Assembly (NCBI GenBank): GCA_947179155.2
Contig: OX359287.1
Location: 3,039,501 to 3,103,500, forward strand
Direction of reading: 5' to 3'
Source of the DNA: Hedera helix
Taxonomy: Eukaryota; Streptophyta; Magnoliopsida; Apiales; Araliaceae
Length of the DNA: 64,000 bases
Notes under the pieces: generated by a model
The model's input: the letters and a program-made list of their open reading frames with translations, nothing else
Database searches by the model: none
What the model was told of the DNA's origin: nothing
Shown: positions 48,089 through 61,352 of the stretch, in pieces
How the letters are laid out: every line of letters starts with the position of its first letter
Position numbering within the stretch: the stretch's first letter is position 1
Made by a program: the position numbers and the translations under genes

Positions 48089-50758
48089 TGTAACACCCCC
48101 GAATCACATTACTCGCTACTACAGACTTGGTGCATCACGATACATATTTTTCATAATATCTATTAATATTCTTATTGATTTAACTAGTCTATTATAGACA
48201 TTATGTCACATACCTCATCACTGGATTGCAACTTAGGTCTTACACTTTATCTCATCATTGATACCAACTTATAGCCTCTACAGGATTTCTCTTTCTCTTA
48301 CTTTCTAACTCCCGACCTTTGTTGTTTATCTTTCATTTCTTCCTACAATAATTTTTAATTGCAAGGGTGAGCATCAAATATGCTCGGTAAGAATGAACTA
48401 AAATAAACAGTTTAAGGAATAACTTTGAATCAATAATTCAATAACTTCGAATTGAAAAATTTATCAGCTTTACGCTACTTGGATGGTCATAAAGGATCAA
48501 GAATTCTTTTAAATTGTACTGTAGGTGATCAGCCTAGCAGCATTGTCATGACCTGTAACATGTTATCTCACTGTAGTTCATAGTGACTTGTCAGAATAAA
48601 CTTAACAATGAATAAATATATTATGATCAATGAATAACTCGTCAAAGAAATTCCAACATAGGAAAACTTTAGAAATGTGCATTAGCATATGATTAATATA
48701 AGAAATATTAGAATTTCAACATCAGAGTATTTATCATTTGAATTATTGCTGAGGGGGTCGAAAAGAGCATGAACTCTTTTACTTTCAAAAATATTTCTTT
48801 GTTAGAGTGCAACCTAACAGTCATACAGATTGCAGAATCTTACACGCTAAAGCCTCATCATGGCACTATATGGCCTAGCTACCAAATGTCCTATAGTTAT
48901 ATAAAATGCTGACTCTCCATAAATACCCCCCTATATCATAAGGTTATTCATCCTCAGTCTAAATCAGTTTCACAGTAGAGTAACCGAAATAACTGGCATA
49001 CTCTGCAATTCAAATAAATTCAGGAATAATAAGAACTTGCAAATTCAGAAATAATGCTTCGTTCATAGAACTTACAAATACATTATGAGTTCAGGAACTT
49101 GTCATAACACTATGAGTTCAGGAACTAGCCATAGTAAAATGAGTTCAAAAACAAATCAGGAAATTACCATATGATGGTGGTTTAAGAACTTACTATACTA
49201 ATATGAGTCACGAAACAATCATAATAGTATGAGTTCAAGAACTCACATATATCTCGAAAAACTTGCAATTTAGCTCAATTATAGGAATTTGCATAACTTG
49301 TATAATTTCAATATAAGGAACTTGTTCAAATAAAGAGCTTGCAATGAATTTATAATTTGCTCAATTAAAAAATATCAAATAGTTTAGAGAATTTGAAACA
49401 ATTAAGGATTTTGCACATTAGCTCAAGAATAAAAAATAACATAATTTGCGGAACTTGCCTCTGTCCGTAGTTCATCATCTACATCATTTATATCAAATAT
49501 TTCTTTCTCCTGTACTCGATTCTAAGTCATTTACAACATTATGAAATATTTTCCATTATCAAATTAATTCTTCATAATAACATTATTTTAATATTTCCAT
49601 AAACTTTTTCCAATAATTTCTAATATTTGGAATTACTTTAAAAAATTCTTAAAATCTAGAACATTCTTTTTCTTACATCTAAATATGTTATTACACATTA
49701 AAATATATCATTATACATTACAACATATCATTCCTCAAAATTTCTTTTCAATACGAATTACAAAACTCATTTATAACTATTTTAATCGTTAACGAATGTT
49801 GTTTTTTGTTTAATCATAACTTATTCGTTACTTATTCGTTTTCGTTCATTCTTGAGTCAAATTAAATCTTATACAGTCTAATTTAACCTCATCTAGGCCT
49901 GACTTCAGCCCTTTCTTCGATCAGAACAAAAATTCACTTTTTACAACCAAAGTCAGATTTTTACAAAATCTGGCCAACTTGATTAGAAAAATCGTAACAA
50001 TTAATCTTCTGGATAGAATTTGATGAAACTCATGGGGATATTTAGATAACTTTGGGACTACAACTTTACTTTTGACACCAAGTTCAAATTATGCAACCAC
50101 AACTCTACACAAGTCTCACAATAGCCTGGACATAATTTGTCCCATTTAGGTTTTCAACTTTTCCATGCCTCATTTGAAAAATCATAATAATAATGTACAA
50201 GGTATTTTTGGGTTATTCTTACATCCACGCGTAGATAACTTCCGTATCTACAACTTTTCTTTTTATACCATACCCAAATTTTGTACCCACCGACATGGAA
50301 AAATGGTGCAAAAAGCTCGTCAAAATCTGTCCGCCAGTTTTTTGGCAGATCAAGCTAGCTTTCTTCCAGAATTTTTTGTGAACAATCTATAAGAAAATTT
50401 TAGTTGATTATTTTTAATATCTTCATAAATTCCATGTTTATAAGTTTATTTTTATATTATCTTTAAATTCTAAACACATGATTTTATATAATTTTTACAA
50501 AAATAGTACAACAAACTAACTTTTCTAGAGTTTCGTTCTTTGTTCTTTTTGTTTGATTTCTTGATTTCTCTTGTTTTATTCTCGTTTATACCAGTTTAAT
50601 CCATCACATATATACATAAACATGTCCTCTACACATTCAATCCAGAAAATCAAGCATTCAACCATGAAAACAAGAGATTAGACAAGGGTTTTAGTATACA
50701 TTCTTAGCTTTCTTTCCTTCTTGGCTTTATTTTCTCCCTTTCCTCTTCTCATTGGTTC
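48089..50758 (-). mobile_element. Gypsy-type LTR, minus strand (LTR-F), left part
   Basis: Inserted into the Copia gag: the minus strand ends CGGGGGTGTTACA at 48089. The shared stem-loop motif is at 48361-48395. AACTTG/GAGTTCA words recur in a loose array at 49020-49260. The far end is not seen; the sequence meets element E at about 50758 without a TG terminus, so LTR-F is probably interrupted or truncated there. No coding sequence is supported (50165-50392 is a chance frame). Confidence 0.6.
48361..48395 (-). other. Conserved LTR stem-loop motif in LTR-F (different loop)
   Basis: Minus strand CGAGCATATTTGATGCTCAC then CCTTGC. GAGCA and TGCTC pair around TATTTGA. The stem bases and the flank are kept while the loop differs entirely from elements B, D and E. 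Confidence 0.5.
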
Positions 50759-52265
50759 CGTAATATTCTAGATATTTGACAAGACCTTTAAATAAGAACT
50801 TAGATGATGAAATAAAGGTTGAAGTTAAAAAGTAGATTCAAAAAAGTAAAAGGTATAGAAATTGAGTAAACATTTTACCCTAATCCTTATGTTAAGATTT
50901 AAATGTGAGTAAATGAGGGTTTTAAAATTTTATAACTTATAATTTTATTAATATGCATACTTGGAGGTATATTAAGAGTAAGGTAATATGATACCTTTAA
51001 AACTCGATGAACTATTCGACAAATAAGATTATGTAAGAAAATTTATAATGAGGTATGTGGGAAATTTAATAAGTAAATAAATTTCAAATGGAGAAGTTAT
51101 TACTATGGAATTTTATGTATAACGATACGAGTATATTTGATGAAAGTAATCAAGTAGTTAATTTTATTAATTTAAATTAACTAAATGATGAAAATGAAAA
51201 ACAAGATAAGACTGTGTTACAAATTAACATGTCTTGAAAGTTGATATTAAATGGTGAATGGTAAGATTGATAATTATAAAATAAATAAACAATTATCATG
51301 ACAGACATGAAATGTAATTAATTTATTTAATTATATATGTGTAAGGTTAAATTATTTAATTAATGTGAATGATAGCCTTGATGGGCTAAATTATATATTT
51401 ATTTAAGTGAGTAACTTGATTAATGTGTTAAGAAATAATATTAATTATTATTGGATAAACAACCCAAGTTATTTAGTTAACAAGATGTTGTGTATAATAT
51501 GAGATTATACAAGTAATTTAAATTACTTTATGGTATTATCTAAATTATTGAAATATTATAATAATATTAGATAATTATTTTGATGACCCAAATTATTAAT
51601 TTGGAACGATAAAAAAAGTTAAAGGATTAATCACTCATGAGTTAGTTGATAGAGAGTTGTGTCATTGAGTCACGTGAAAGTCATACAGAGTTGTGTCCTT
51701 GAGCCACGTGAAAGTCATTGGGAGTTGTGCTCTCAAGACACGCTAAATAAATTGAGGTATGTGTTAATATAACCATACTTGGGTTAAGTGTAGGAGTTGA
51801 GAGAAAGAGAAGTGATGTGACCTTAAGGTGTAATTAATGATGAAGTGATGCTTGCATTGGTATGAGCAAAAAGGTGATGGAGGTGACTAATTGGTGATGT
51901 GTGTAAGTGGTGTAAGAGATGTGAATGCTATGAAGTTATGATTAATGGCTATATTGTAATTTGTGTGAGAGAAAGGATTGATGAGACTTAACTATTTTGT
52001 GATTTAAATGGTAAAGAGTTAACCCAACATGAGTTAAGTGTTGGAGAAAATGAGAGAGAAAATAGCTAGGCTGGCACAAAGTTCCAAGCGTTTTCCTAAA
52101 AAAACAAAACTCCCGAATTTTCTTCCATGCAATGTCCTTACCCCTAAATTCCTCCCATGTTGTCTTTGTTTCCTCATTTTAAGGGGTCATGTTTTCTTGA
52201 TGGATTAGGCTTAATTTAATCAAGATTGGATGGATTAAGGAAGTTGATCAAACTTATGCTCACTC

Positions 52266-52275
52266 TATAAATAAG
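52266..52275 (+). promoter_or_regulatory. TATA box of element E
   Basis: TATAAATAAG in the same relative context as in element D. Confidence 0.55.
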
Positions 52276-53249
52276 AACCTTCACCAAGTTTGCAAGAGTT
52301 GGTTCATTTGTGTCTAGCATCCAAGAGATAAAAGGGAGAGAAAACTAGAGAGCATTGAGAGCAAATGTGAGAATACTTGGAAGTTCTTGTTAGTTAATCA
52401 AAGGAATACCAAGAGGGCTTGAAGGGGGAGTACTCCGCAGTCATTGGTGTGTTCTTGGAGGTCCAACAACTTTGTCTCTTACGTTGGAAAGCAAAGAAGG
52501 AAAGCCATCAAGAGCTAGAGGTATAAAAACACCTTTAACCCTAGTTTTGAAGCTTTTACTGTGTGATATATTATTTCTATGGTAGAAAATTATTTTCAAG
52601 ACTCTCTATGCTTAAATCCATGTTATATTAGTAGATCTATGGTTAAATGGGTTTAGCATGTGTATTTATACGCTTTTATGTTGAAAAAACATGAAATCGA
52701 TTTTCGCCGGAAAACCCAAAACATAATAGTCCGTTCCTGGAGTTACTGTTTATGTTCCGTAACTTGTATTCATGATCCGTCAATTTTGGTGGTAGTACTA
52801 TGAGATAGGAAAAGCTTCCAAGGGAAACGACTAAAAAATATTAAACGAGCTATCCGTGGTGATTTTTCTCGTAAAACAATCCACTGTCAAAAAATACCCA
52901 AAAACATTCTATCCAGATTTTTAAAAGGCCTGTTTTGGCCACCTTGGTTGTTCCAAAAATTCCGGCCATTTTATATGTCGTAGTATATGGTATATAGAAG
53001 CCACTGTAAAAATGTGAGCTCGATCCGACCTCGGATGAGTGAGTTATGACCTGATGTTTATTTACGTTTTGAAATAAAGATACAGTTATAACTTGAATTT
53101 TATAACTCCAAATATTATAGAATTTTTACTGGACGTTTTCTATGGTGTCTGGAGACAACCGTAAAAGTTTCAGATTTTGTGAATAAAAACTGAATTTTAA
53201 ATAAATACGGCAAATTTTGGACAGAAATGGACTATTTAAAAATAGTAAA

Positions 53250-54300
53250 TAAAGTTGGAAAATTATTTTGTGCATGGAATGAAATATAATAAATATATCC
53301 AAGAGATATAAAAATAATAAGTCAATTAAGTATTTTTAATAAATACGAAGGACTTAAGAAAAAAAAGGATAAAAGAATAAAATAATTGTGTATTATTCAA
53401 TTTTAATTAAATAATACATAAAGGTTATTATTTATTATTTAAATAATATTAAATAACAAGTAAAGTAAATAAAAAGAATTTAATTAATTATTTATTATTT
53501 AAATGCTAAATAATAAATAAAGTAAAGGAGTATATGAAGTTAATAAAATAATTATTTATTATTTGATTAATATTAAATAATAAAAAATGCTGATTAGTTA
53601 TCTAATTATTATTTAAAGGGCATTAAATAATAATTAAAGGAGGATAAAGTAATAAGGTAATTATTTATTATTTAATAAATAAGAATGATTCATTATTATT
53701 TAAAGGATATTAAATAATAATTAAAGGGAGATGAAGTGAGTAAAATGATCATTTGTTATTTAATAATAAATGGGGATAATTAATTAAGAAGTTATTATTT
53801 AATGATATTCAATAATCATTAAAGGAATTGGGGATAATTAATTATTATTTAAATGATATTAAATAATAATTAAAGGAAAATAAGGTTAAGGAAATAATTG
53901 CTTATGTAATTATAAATAAAAAAAGTAAAGTTAATTAAATTAATTATTTATTTAATATTAAATAAATAAAAGGAAGAAATAAAATGAATAAGGAGGTGAG
54001 TAAACAATTTACATTTAATTGTTTAAGTCTTTAAATATTACTAAAGGAGTAAATTATTATTAAATATTTAATGATAATAGCAAGTGATGAAATATTATAA
54101 GAGGATTACTAATATTGGTAATTGGGTGAATATTATTAAAAGCTTAATAATATTAGTAACCAATTAAGGTGTTGTCCAGTAATTTGGATAGCATTGGTAA
54201 TTTAGTGATGTATTATTATTGAATAATAATACTAATCGGTTTTTAAAGTATTATCCAAGGAGGATAATATTGTCTTATAAATTATGAGTTGATAAATAAG
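53250..54300. repeat. AT-rich quasi-palindromic array in element E
   Basis: At least seven rounds of TTATTATTTAAA ... TTAAATAATAATTAAAGG at spacings of roughly 60-110 bp. Each round can fold on itself and pair with its neighbours. Confidence 0.7.
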
Positions 54301-54785
54301 GATTTTTGTGTTATAGAGTCAATTTCTTTGTGAATGGTAGCTGAGTCCCTACGCGCGCTTTACTGATTGATAGATAAGCATATTAGGTCTTTCGGAGGCG
54401 GTAATTTGATTTGTATGAGCATTAGTGATGGAACACAGATTTCAGACTAGTAGCGTGAGTCAATGCGCATATTAGGCAAGTTTTTCAGTACTATGTGCTA
54501 TTCTTGCAAACATGTTGCTATATGCATAAATTATTATGTGTGCACTTATTGTATGTGCTAACTGCTTTCTAAATGTGTCTGTGTACAATCATAAGATATT
54601 AATAGCTGTTATAAAATTAATGTTATGAGTTAAAATGTGTTATATAACCTGGAAATATTGACATGTATGGTAAACATGCGTTAATTGTATAAATGCAAAT
54701 CATGATAAGAATGATGCCTATATAAATGTAAAGCATGAAGCATAAAGCATGAATTAAATGCGACCTAAGTATTATGTGTTAGCTG

Positions 54786-54840
54786 TTAGACTTGCTGAGC
54801 TGTCGTGCTCACTCTTGCTTAAAATAGACGCTTTCAGGTA
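54786..54840 (+). other. Conserved LTR stem-loop motif in element E
   Basis: CTTGCTGAGCTGTCGTGCTC then ACTCTTGCTTAAAA and GCTTTCAGG; one loop base differs from elements B and D. Confidence 0.6.
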
Positions 54841-55425
54841 AGTGCGAGTTATTTGGAGGTTCATATACAAATCACGGAATAGGAATGCGTGCTGACTTTC
54901 ACAATTGATATATATTATGATAAACCTTTTTGGGGGTAAATAGTGTTACAATATGGTAAGAATTGATTAGTGAAATATTTTTATGACAATCGCATACGCT
55001 AAACACTTGTATCATTACAAGTCACTAAGGATTTATTGATGTATAATAGATCATAATAGATATAATCTACGTTGCGTAAAGTATGTAACGAGAAGATATT
55101 GAATCAACAGATATAATAAAAGTTGATTAATGAGTTGTATATACTTACATGTTTAAAATAGACTAGGTCATACTATACTTGATCTGAGATATATTATAAT
55201 TTAATAAAGATTGCGATTCTGAGACAGAAAAATGGTGAAGTTTTAAATAACTCTGTTTTAAACAACTAAAATATGGTTGTAGGTTATGAATGAAGTTGTA
55301 ATAGTTTTAAAAATAAACTAGTTGTATCAGTTATATTATTGAGGCATATGGTGGATTTAAGTACAAGGTTGTACACTAACGCACGGGATTCGTCGTGGCT
55401 AGCACGGATAATTACGGGGCGTTAC

Positions 55426-55991
55426 AGTTGGTATCAGAGCTGATAGGTTATAGTTCTTAGGTAACAGTACCTTAGGCTATAATTGTGAGAATATATTGAA
55501 GGCAGTGAAAGGATAAACTCAGATAGAGTTTAAGCAATAAAAGCTGAATATATAAAATTTATAAAGAATAAAATAAGGTATATTTGAGGAGATTCAAAGA
55601 ATGATCTTCATAGATGTATTCAAAATGAATGGAAAAGAATTAGAGAACACTTAATTCAAGAATTTAAAAAAAAAAGGATCGTACAGTAAAATGATCTGAG
55701 AAGATGGAAGAATTAAACGATCCTAGAATAAATGAGAAATTGTACAGTGAAATCAATTGTAAAATAAGATCATGGTGATCATAGTAAAATCATGAAATGC
55801 AAATGGTCTGTTAAATGATTATGAGGATGTGTAGATAACATGGTGCTATAAAAAGGAAGATGCTATGGAGTAGTAAGAAGTGAATTTGTAAAGCGTTGAA
55901 TGTGATAAGGTATGAATTGAGAAAATTCATATCAAGATAAGAAACAGTTAGAGGTTTGTGGGTTTTAATCGAGGACTCGTATTTATGGCCG
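55426..55991 (+). other. Primer site and truncated internal region of element E
   Basis: TTGGTATCAGAGCTGATAGG lies two bases after the LTR. About 550 bp of leader related to element D follow (CAGTACCTTAGGCTATAA, later GTTTGTGGGTTTTAAT). Homology to D stops at GGCCGAGT, where the CKX-containing block begins. Confidence 0.8.
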
Positions 55992-57331
55992 AGTCTTTTG
56001 CCAATTCAAAACAAAATAGTACCTTACCATCAGAAATGAATCAACTGGCTTGAATCGGGTCTTGCGGATTGAAGGATGATCTCCAGTTATTTATGAGACT
56101 TGTTCTGTTCTTTATTACAAATCCTTCAATATAGTCAAATGTGTTCTCAGCTATCAAGTATTGCTGGTCTTTGGAAAATACAGAGAAGTCCGAGTACACC
56201 ACTCTGATCCATTTTACCTGATGAGATTTGAGTTTGTTAAACAATCTTTGCCAATTTTCAGACATGATGTAAGATTTACCATCTCTGGTGCAGGTTGTAG
56301 TGAAATTTGTGCTCTGGTTATTATGCCAAACTGACCAAGTCCTCCCAGAACACCATGAAAGTGGTCTGCATTATTTTTCTCTGAACAATTCACCACTTCC
56401 CCTTTTCCTGCAATCAGTACAGTTAAATTTGTTGTAAGAATTCATTCTAAGCACAATATAGAGTTTATGATATTATAGAAAATAAAATTATCAACCAAAG
56501 ATCTTTTGCATCTATAATCAAAGTTCAACAAATATGGCGAGGAACCTGCTATTTATGTGTTCTGTTTCCTATGAATTAAAAAATCAGATGGGAAAAGCTA
56601 AAACTATTTCTTTATCGCTCCTTGACCTTGGTCTAATATTATATGATGCAATGTTTTGACATATTATGGTTGTTTTCTTTTTTCTTCCTTTTCTGTTTTT
56701 CTTATACAAACCTGTAACAACTTCCAGCTGATGCATGTTACTGATCTGAAGGCCATGTTGAAACGCCTGCCTGCCGATCCCTGCATTGGACAAAGTACCA
56801 CCAACCGTCAGATGTAGGTAATCTGGCCAAGATTTTGGTGCTAACCCATATTTCAGGCTTTGATGCAGGATATTTATCCATAATGTGCCACCAGAAACAT
56901 CCACATAAAGAGTGTTTCCTGTGTGAACCTGCATTTTTTGGTCTGCAGAGCGATTCCATGTTGATCACAATTATTCGGTTAGCTTGTGCCTGGCCTTGGA
57001 GTGAGTGGCAGTGGCCTCTAGCAGCGACCTTGAGCTCCGAGTCCGGACCCATTTGCCAAATATACTTGATGGTAGTTGAAATATCGGAAACTGATTTTGG
57101 ATGTAAGACTGCTAATGGGAGGTGATGGTACTGGTTGCCAAAATCTCTGGCTGCAAATTCATTATCGACAAAACTGAGCTGTCCGTCGAGAACAATTTTA
57201 TGTAATGAAGATGGGATACTAGAAAAACAAAGGTTTAGCTTGATAGCTAGAAAGGATAGAAACAAGATCAAGAAACCTTTTATGAAAAATATGTTGTTTT
57301 GTATCAAAAAACCAGCGAAGTAAAATATCAT
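55992..57331 (-). pseudogene. CKX: Cytokinin oxidase/dehydrogenase pseudogene, copy 2
   Basis: Same structure as copy 1: exon 1 57331-56712, exon 2 56407-56280, exon 3 from 56217 to the block edge at 55992, where exon 3 is cut inside the region equivalent to FELAKDF. The six-A frameshift near 56941 and the TGA at 56041-56043 are shared with copy 1. Copy 2 keeps CAA where copy 1 has its second TGA. The FAD-attachment motif is changed from GHGHS to GHCHS, so the glycine before the FAD-linked His is lost. Everything after exon 3 is absent. It cannot encode an enzyme. Confidence 0.9.
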
Positions 57332-60300
57332 TTTTGTTCTCTTGCTTAGTCAAGGGTGGGATCAGTTAATGTTGATTTTTTGTGAGCTTGTAATAGTGTA
57401 GAGGTTTAGAAGAGCCAAGGAAATGAAAGGTTTAGGAAGGATTTTAAAGAGAGAATTTGGTTGAAGAATCAACACATCTTCCGTGGTAAGAATCCTAAAG
57501 TAGACTGCCTGATTTACTTATCCTTTTTGGGCTCCATTGTAGGAAAGAGAAGCCATCATATATGCCGAGTAGAAGAGAAAAGTCGCAAGAAAGAAAGATT
57601 TCACAAATCTTTGCGCTTGTTCATCGTGTTGCAACCACATTTCTACTTCTCAGTTACCATTTTAAGGATATTCTTGGCATTTATGGGAAAGGTGTGGTGT
57701 CTTGGATGACATGTATGGCTTTGGTTGTGGCTTCGTGACATGATTGATGGTCGTATTTATTTTATTTTATTTTGAAAACCTGTGCTAATACAAGTCAATT
57801 CTAGGGATACATTCATCCTAGAGGCCTAGAGGGCAGCCTTGGGAAACTTACCTTTTAATCTTCTGTAGTGTCTGTTGAATTCTGACTTTTTGTTGAGAGA
57901 TAAATTTTATCCTATAACGTTGTGTAGTGCTTACTGAATTCTGACTTATTACCATTAGGCTATCACCCTTGGTTTGTGATCGTATTTATTCAATTCCTCC
58001 ATTGTTGTCGAAACGCTAACATCAAGTATATGTTTTCAGATTGGCTGAGAGGAACTGGCAATTCCTCCATTGTTGTCGAAACGCTAGCATCAAGTATATG
58101 TTTTCAGATTGGCTGAGAGGAATTGGCGGACGGTCATTGATTAGTTGTGGTGGGCATGGCATCAATGGACCCATGAAACACATGAAATTAAACCGAATGT
58201 GTTGCTTTGTGGTGTAGTGGGGGGTGGGGAAGAGAAATGATTGGTTGCGCCGGGAACTCATGGGGCCAATCTAATGGCCCAAGGGAGCTGAAGATTTGAC
58301 GTGGATTAACCAAGTTGGATTTACCAAATTTAAATAATTATTATTTATATATATAATTTGTAAATTATTGTTTTTTATTAATTAAACACTAGACGAATGA
58401 GTTTAAAAGAACTTGAGCCGAACTCTGACGAATCAAACTTAAATGAATAGGATTTGAGTCCAACGCAATATAATTCCAACTCCACCCGTTTAATTAAAGA
58501 AACACCATCAAATTCCTCCCTCCCAAGTCCCAACAACTTGGTTTGGTAACATAAGATAACATTTGTTCTTACATAGGGGAAGAATAGATATCTGCCTACC
58601 TAATGATAGTTAAATCTCGAAACAATTAAGCGACTTATCACTTTCAAGAATAGCCTTGCAGAACCCAGTATCTCTCGTAAAACCCATTGCTCTACATATA
58701 GTCGAGCCTTTTGCACAGTCCACTGATAAATTTCCGCTAAATGACTTCTACACCCGCACCAAGGACGTCATCATTGTTATCTCTAACAACGAAGCGAAGA
58801 CCAACAATGCCATTTCTCTATACCAAGGCATTACAATTTAATTTTAAAATTGAAAATGTCTTAAGTTAATTTTAAAAAGTTAATAATTATTTTATAATTT
58901 GAAATGGAGTTAGTATATAACAAACAATAGCTAGTAATAATTTGGAATAGATAGTGCAGTCAATTCCTCATATTGTGGCCATTATAGTGGGGCTTAAATA
59001 CACTTTAAACCTTCAAAATTTTCTTATTTTAGAATTTAAATCTTAATATTTTAAATGTCTTCAAATTCTTATAAGTTAAATTCTCCGATCTCTGCATATA
59101 ATAATTGATTAGAGTTAGTATTTTGGATAATTATTCGCTTAAAACATTTTTAGAAGTAAGGAAAATTATAAATGCATAATTAATGTGTGAAAAAAGACAA
59201 AGAAAAAAAAGTGGAGCCGAAATAAATGGTATCAATACTTATATTTAAAAGCAGAACTTCAGATTATTTTTTGAATAATTGAAGGACCAACCGAGTTAAC
59301 TAGGTATTAATTTGTATCATCCAATCGAGTTTACTCGATAGTATTAAATGTTTAGTTGAATTATTTTTAATTATTGATGATAGGTGCAAATTTTTTTAAT
59401 ATTAGTAAGATAGTACTCATGTCTCTTTGTTTTTCAAATTTCATGAATACATTTAATTTTTAAATTGACTTAATAATATATCTTCAACTATATAAATAAG
59501 AGAAGCCCGTTGGTTTTACTAGTTATTTTTTATATATTTTCCCCCTATTTTTCCTATTATCCATCAACTATATAATTAAAAGTACAAACTTAGTTTCACA
59601 AATTTTTGATTTAACAATTTTTTGGTTCAACCTTTTGTTTTCCTATCTAAATTAGTATAAGTACTATCCAAATTTGTAATGATAAAATAATATAACCTCA
59701 CTACAAGAAATTATGGATGTAGTAAAGGAAATTTTGTGAAGGAATTCATTCATTCATATGAGAAGTTTTCTAGCGAAGGAACTGTGAAGGAAAAAAAATG
59801 TAGTGACAATATAGTTAATTCGTATCATCCAATTGAGTTGACTTGGTAGTATTAAATATTTAGTTGGATTAATTTTTTTTTAATTTTTGATGATAGGTGC
59901 GAAAAATCTTAATATTTGTAAGATACGCGTGTCTCTTCGTTTTTTAAGTTTCATGAATATATTTAATTTTTAAATTGACTTAATAGTATATCTTCAACTA
60001 TATAAATAAGAGAATATAGAAGTCCATCAATCGAGTTTACAAAGCCCTTTAGTTTTACTACTTTTTTTTTTTTAACTGTTTTTCCTATTACCCATCAACT
60101 ATATAATTAAAAGCACAAACTCGGTTTCACCAATTTTTGATTTCACAAATTTTTGGTTCAAGCTTTTTCTTTCTTATACAAATTAATTAGTATAAGTACT
60201 ATCCAAATGTGTAACAATCAAATACTATCCAAATTAGTAAAGTATTCAAAAGTAACCTTAACCCTCAAGGAAAAAAAAATTATTTTTTTATTTATATATT

Positions 60301-61347
60301 TAATAGACAAAGGAAGTTTTTAAAAAAGATATAAATATGATTCTATCAATTTTATTACAAGTTTTTTTTTATATTTTTTTTATCACAATTTTATTTAAGA
60401 TAATCATCAATTCCAAAATATAAGATCATTACCCTCACAATTTACATAAATTCTGTTAATTTTAGTCAATATAATGATAAATATTATAACTATCTAACAA
60501 AGTACTAGTCATTGTAAAATTTCTTATGCCATAATTTATAATGAATCATCTCAATTTTGAGTTTGAAAATATTTCAAATCAACTTTCAAAAGTTAATAAT
60601 AATCTTATAATTTAGAATAGAGGGAGTATATTTTAACAAATTTTTGTAGGATATTTTATTACCATAATTTTATTAAGCTATTGAAAAAATCTCTTAACAT
60701 ATCACACAATTTAATTATGGCTAAAGTATAATTTGCACCCCATAGTTTACTGTCAGACACATGTTGCACCCCAAAATTTAAAAGGTGTACACTTACACCC
60801 CAAAGTTTCTATTTTGGTTTTAAGTTGCACCCTCTGGATATTTTAGAGATCACTTTTAATTGGGAGTGGCGCACGGGTGACTTTTTAGGGGCAATTGGGT
60901 CAATTCATTTCTCTCCCAGTACTAGCACCCAAAGCCACTAACCCAAAATAAAATCAGCAGATGAAAAATAAAAATAACTCAAAAAAAATCAAATGAAGAA
61001 AAAGAAAACTAACACATAATAAATTGAACTTGGCACCTTCTCATTGTTGAAGGAATTATCACTTAATGTATTTGCACTTGAAACACAAATCAAACTCTAT
61101 TAACAACCACCAAAATTGAGTATTACCAGTTTTATGAAGTCGAATGATATTTCATATTATAGATCAAATGAACCCATATCTAAAATTCTCTTTTTCAAAT
61201 CAACATATTTCTACAGGTATACCTACCACCAACCTATGCAATACATTCAACTCGCAATGATAAAACTAAAGAACGCACCAGCATCAAACCCAAACAATTC
61301 AATCCAATCATAACAATTTCAAATCAAGATCCTCGAAACTTTATGTT
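57332..61347. other. Non-coding flank in segmental duplication copy 2
   Basis: Equivalent of 16094-21180. Contains a ~65-bp local tandem doubling (57991-58120), the deletion junction near 58305, the tandem dispersed repeat (59300-60560) and A-rich DNA. No gene supported. Confidence 0.6.
59699..59805. mobile_element. CACTA-type MITE, duplicate copy
   Basis: Same 107-bp unit as at 19410-19515, CACTACAAGAAATT to ATGTAGTG, one extra A in the A run. Confidence 0.45.
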
Positions 61348-61352
61348 CTTAT

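Larger units (their letters stand above)
50759..55425 (+). mobile_element. Long Gypsy-type LTR with primer site (element E)
   Basis: Starts CGTAATATTCTAGATATTTG (TG mutated to CG; compare TGTAATATCCCAGATATTTA of element D) and ends GGGGCGTTACA. At 4,667 bp it is about twice the length of the D LTRs, partly from an AT-rich block at 53250-54300. TATA box at 52266, three ~40-bp repeats with GAGTTGTG and CACG at 51650-51750, stem-loop motif at 54786-54835. It is the 5' LTR: a primer site follows. The 3' LTR is missing. Confidence 0.75.

Noticed and set aside
48089..55425. LTR-F and element E as one two-LTR element
   Set aside because: They are in opposite orientation with different termini and stem-loop loops, so they cannot be the paired LTRs of a single element.
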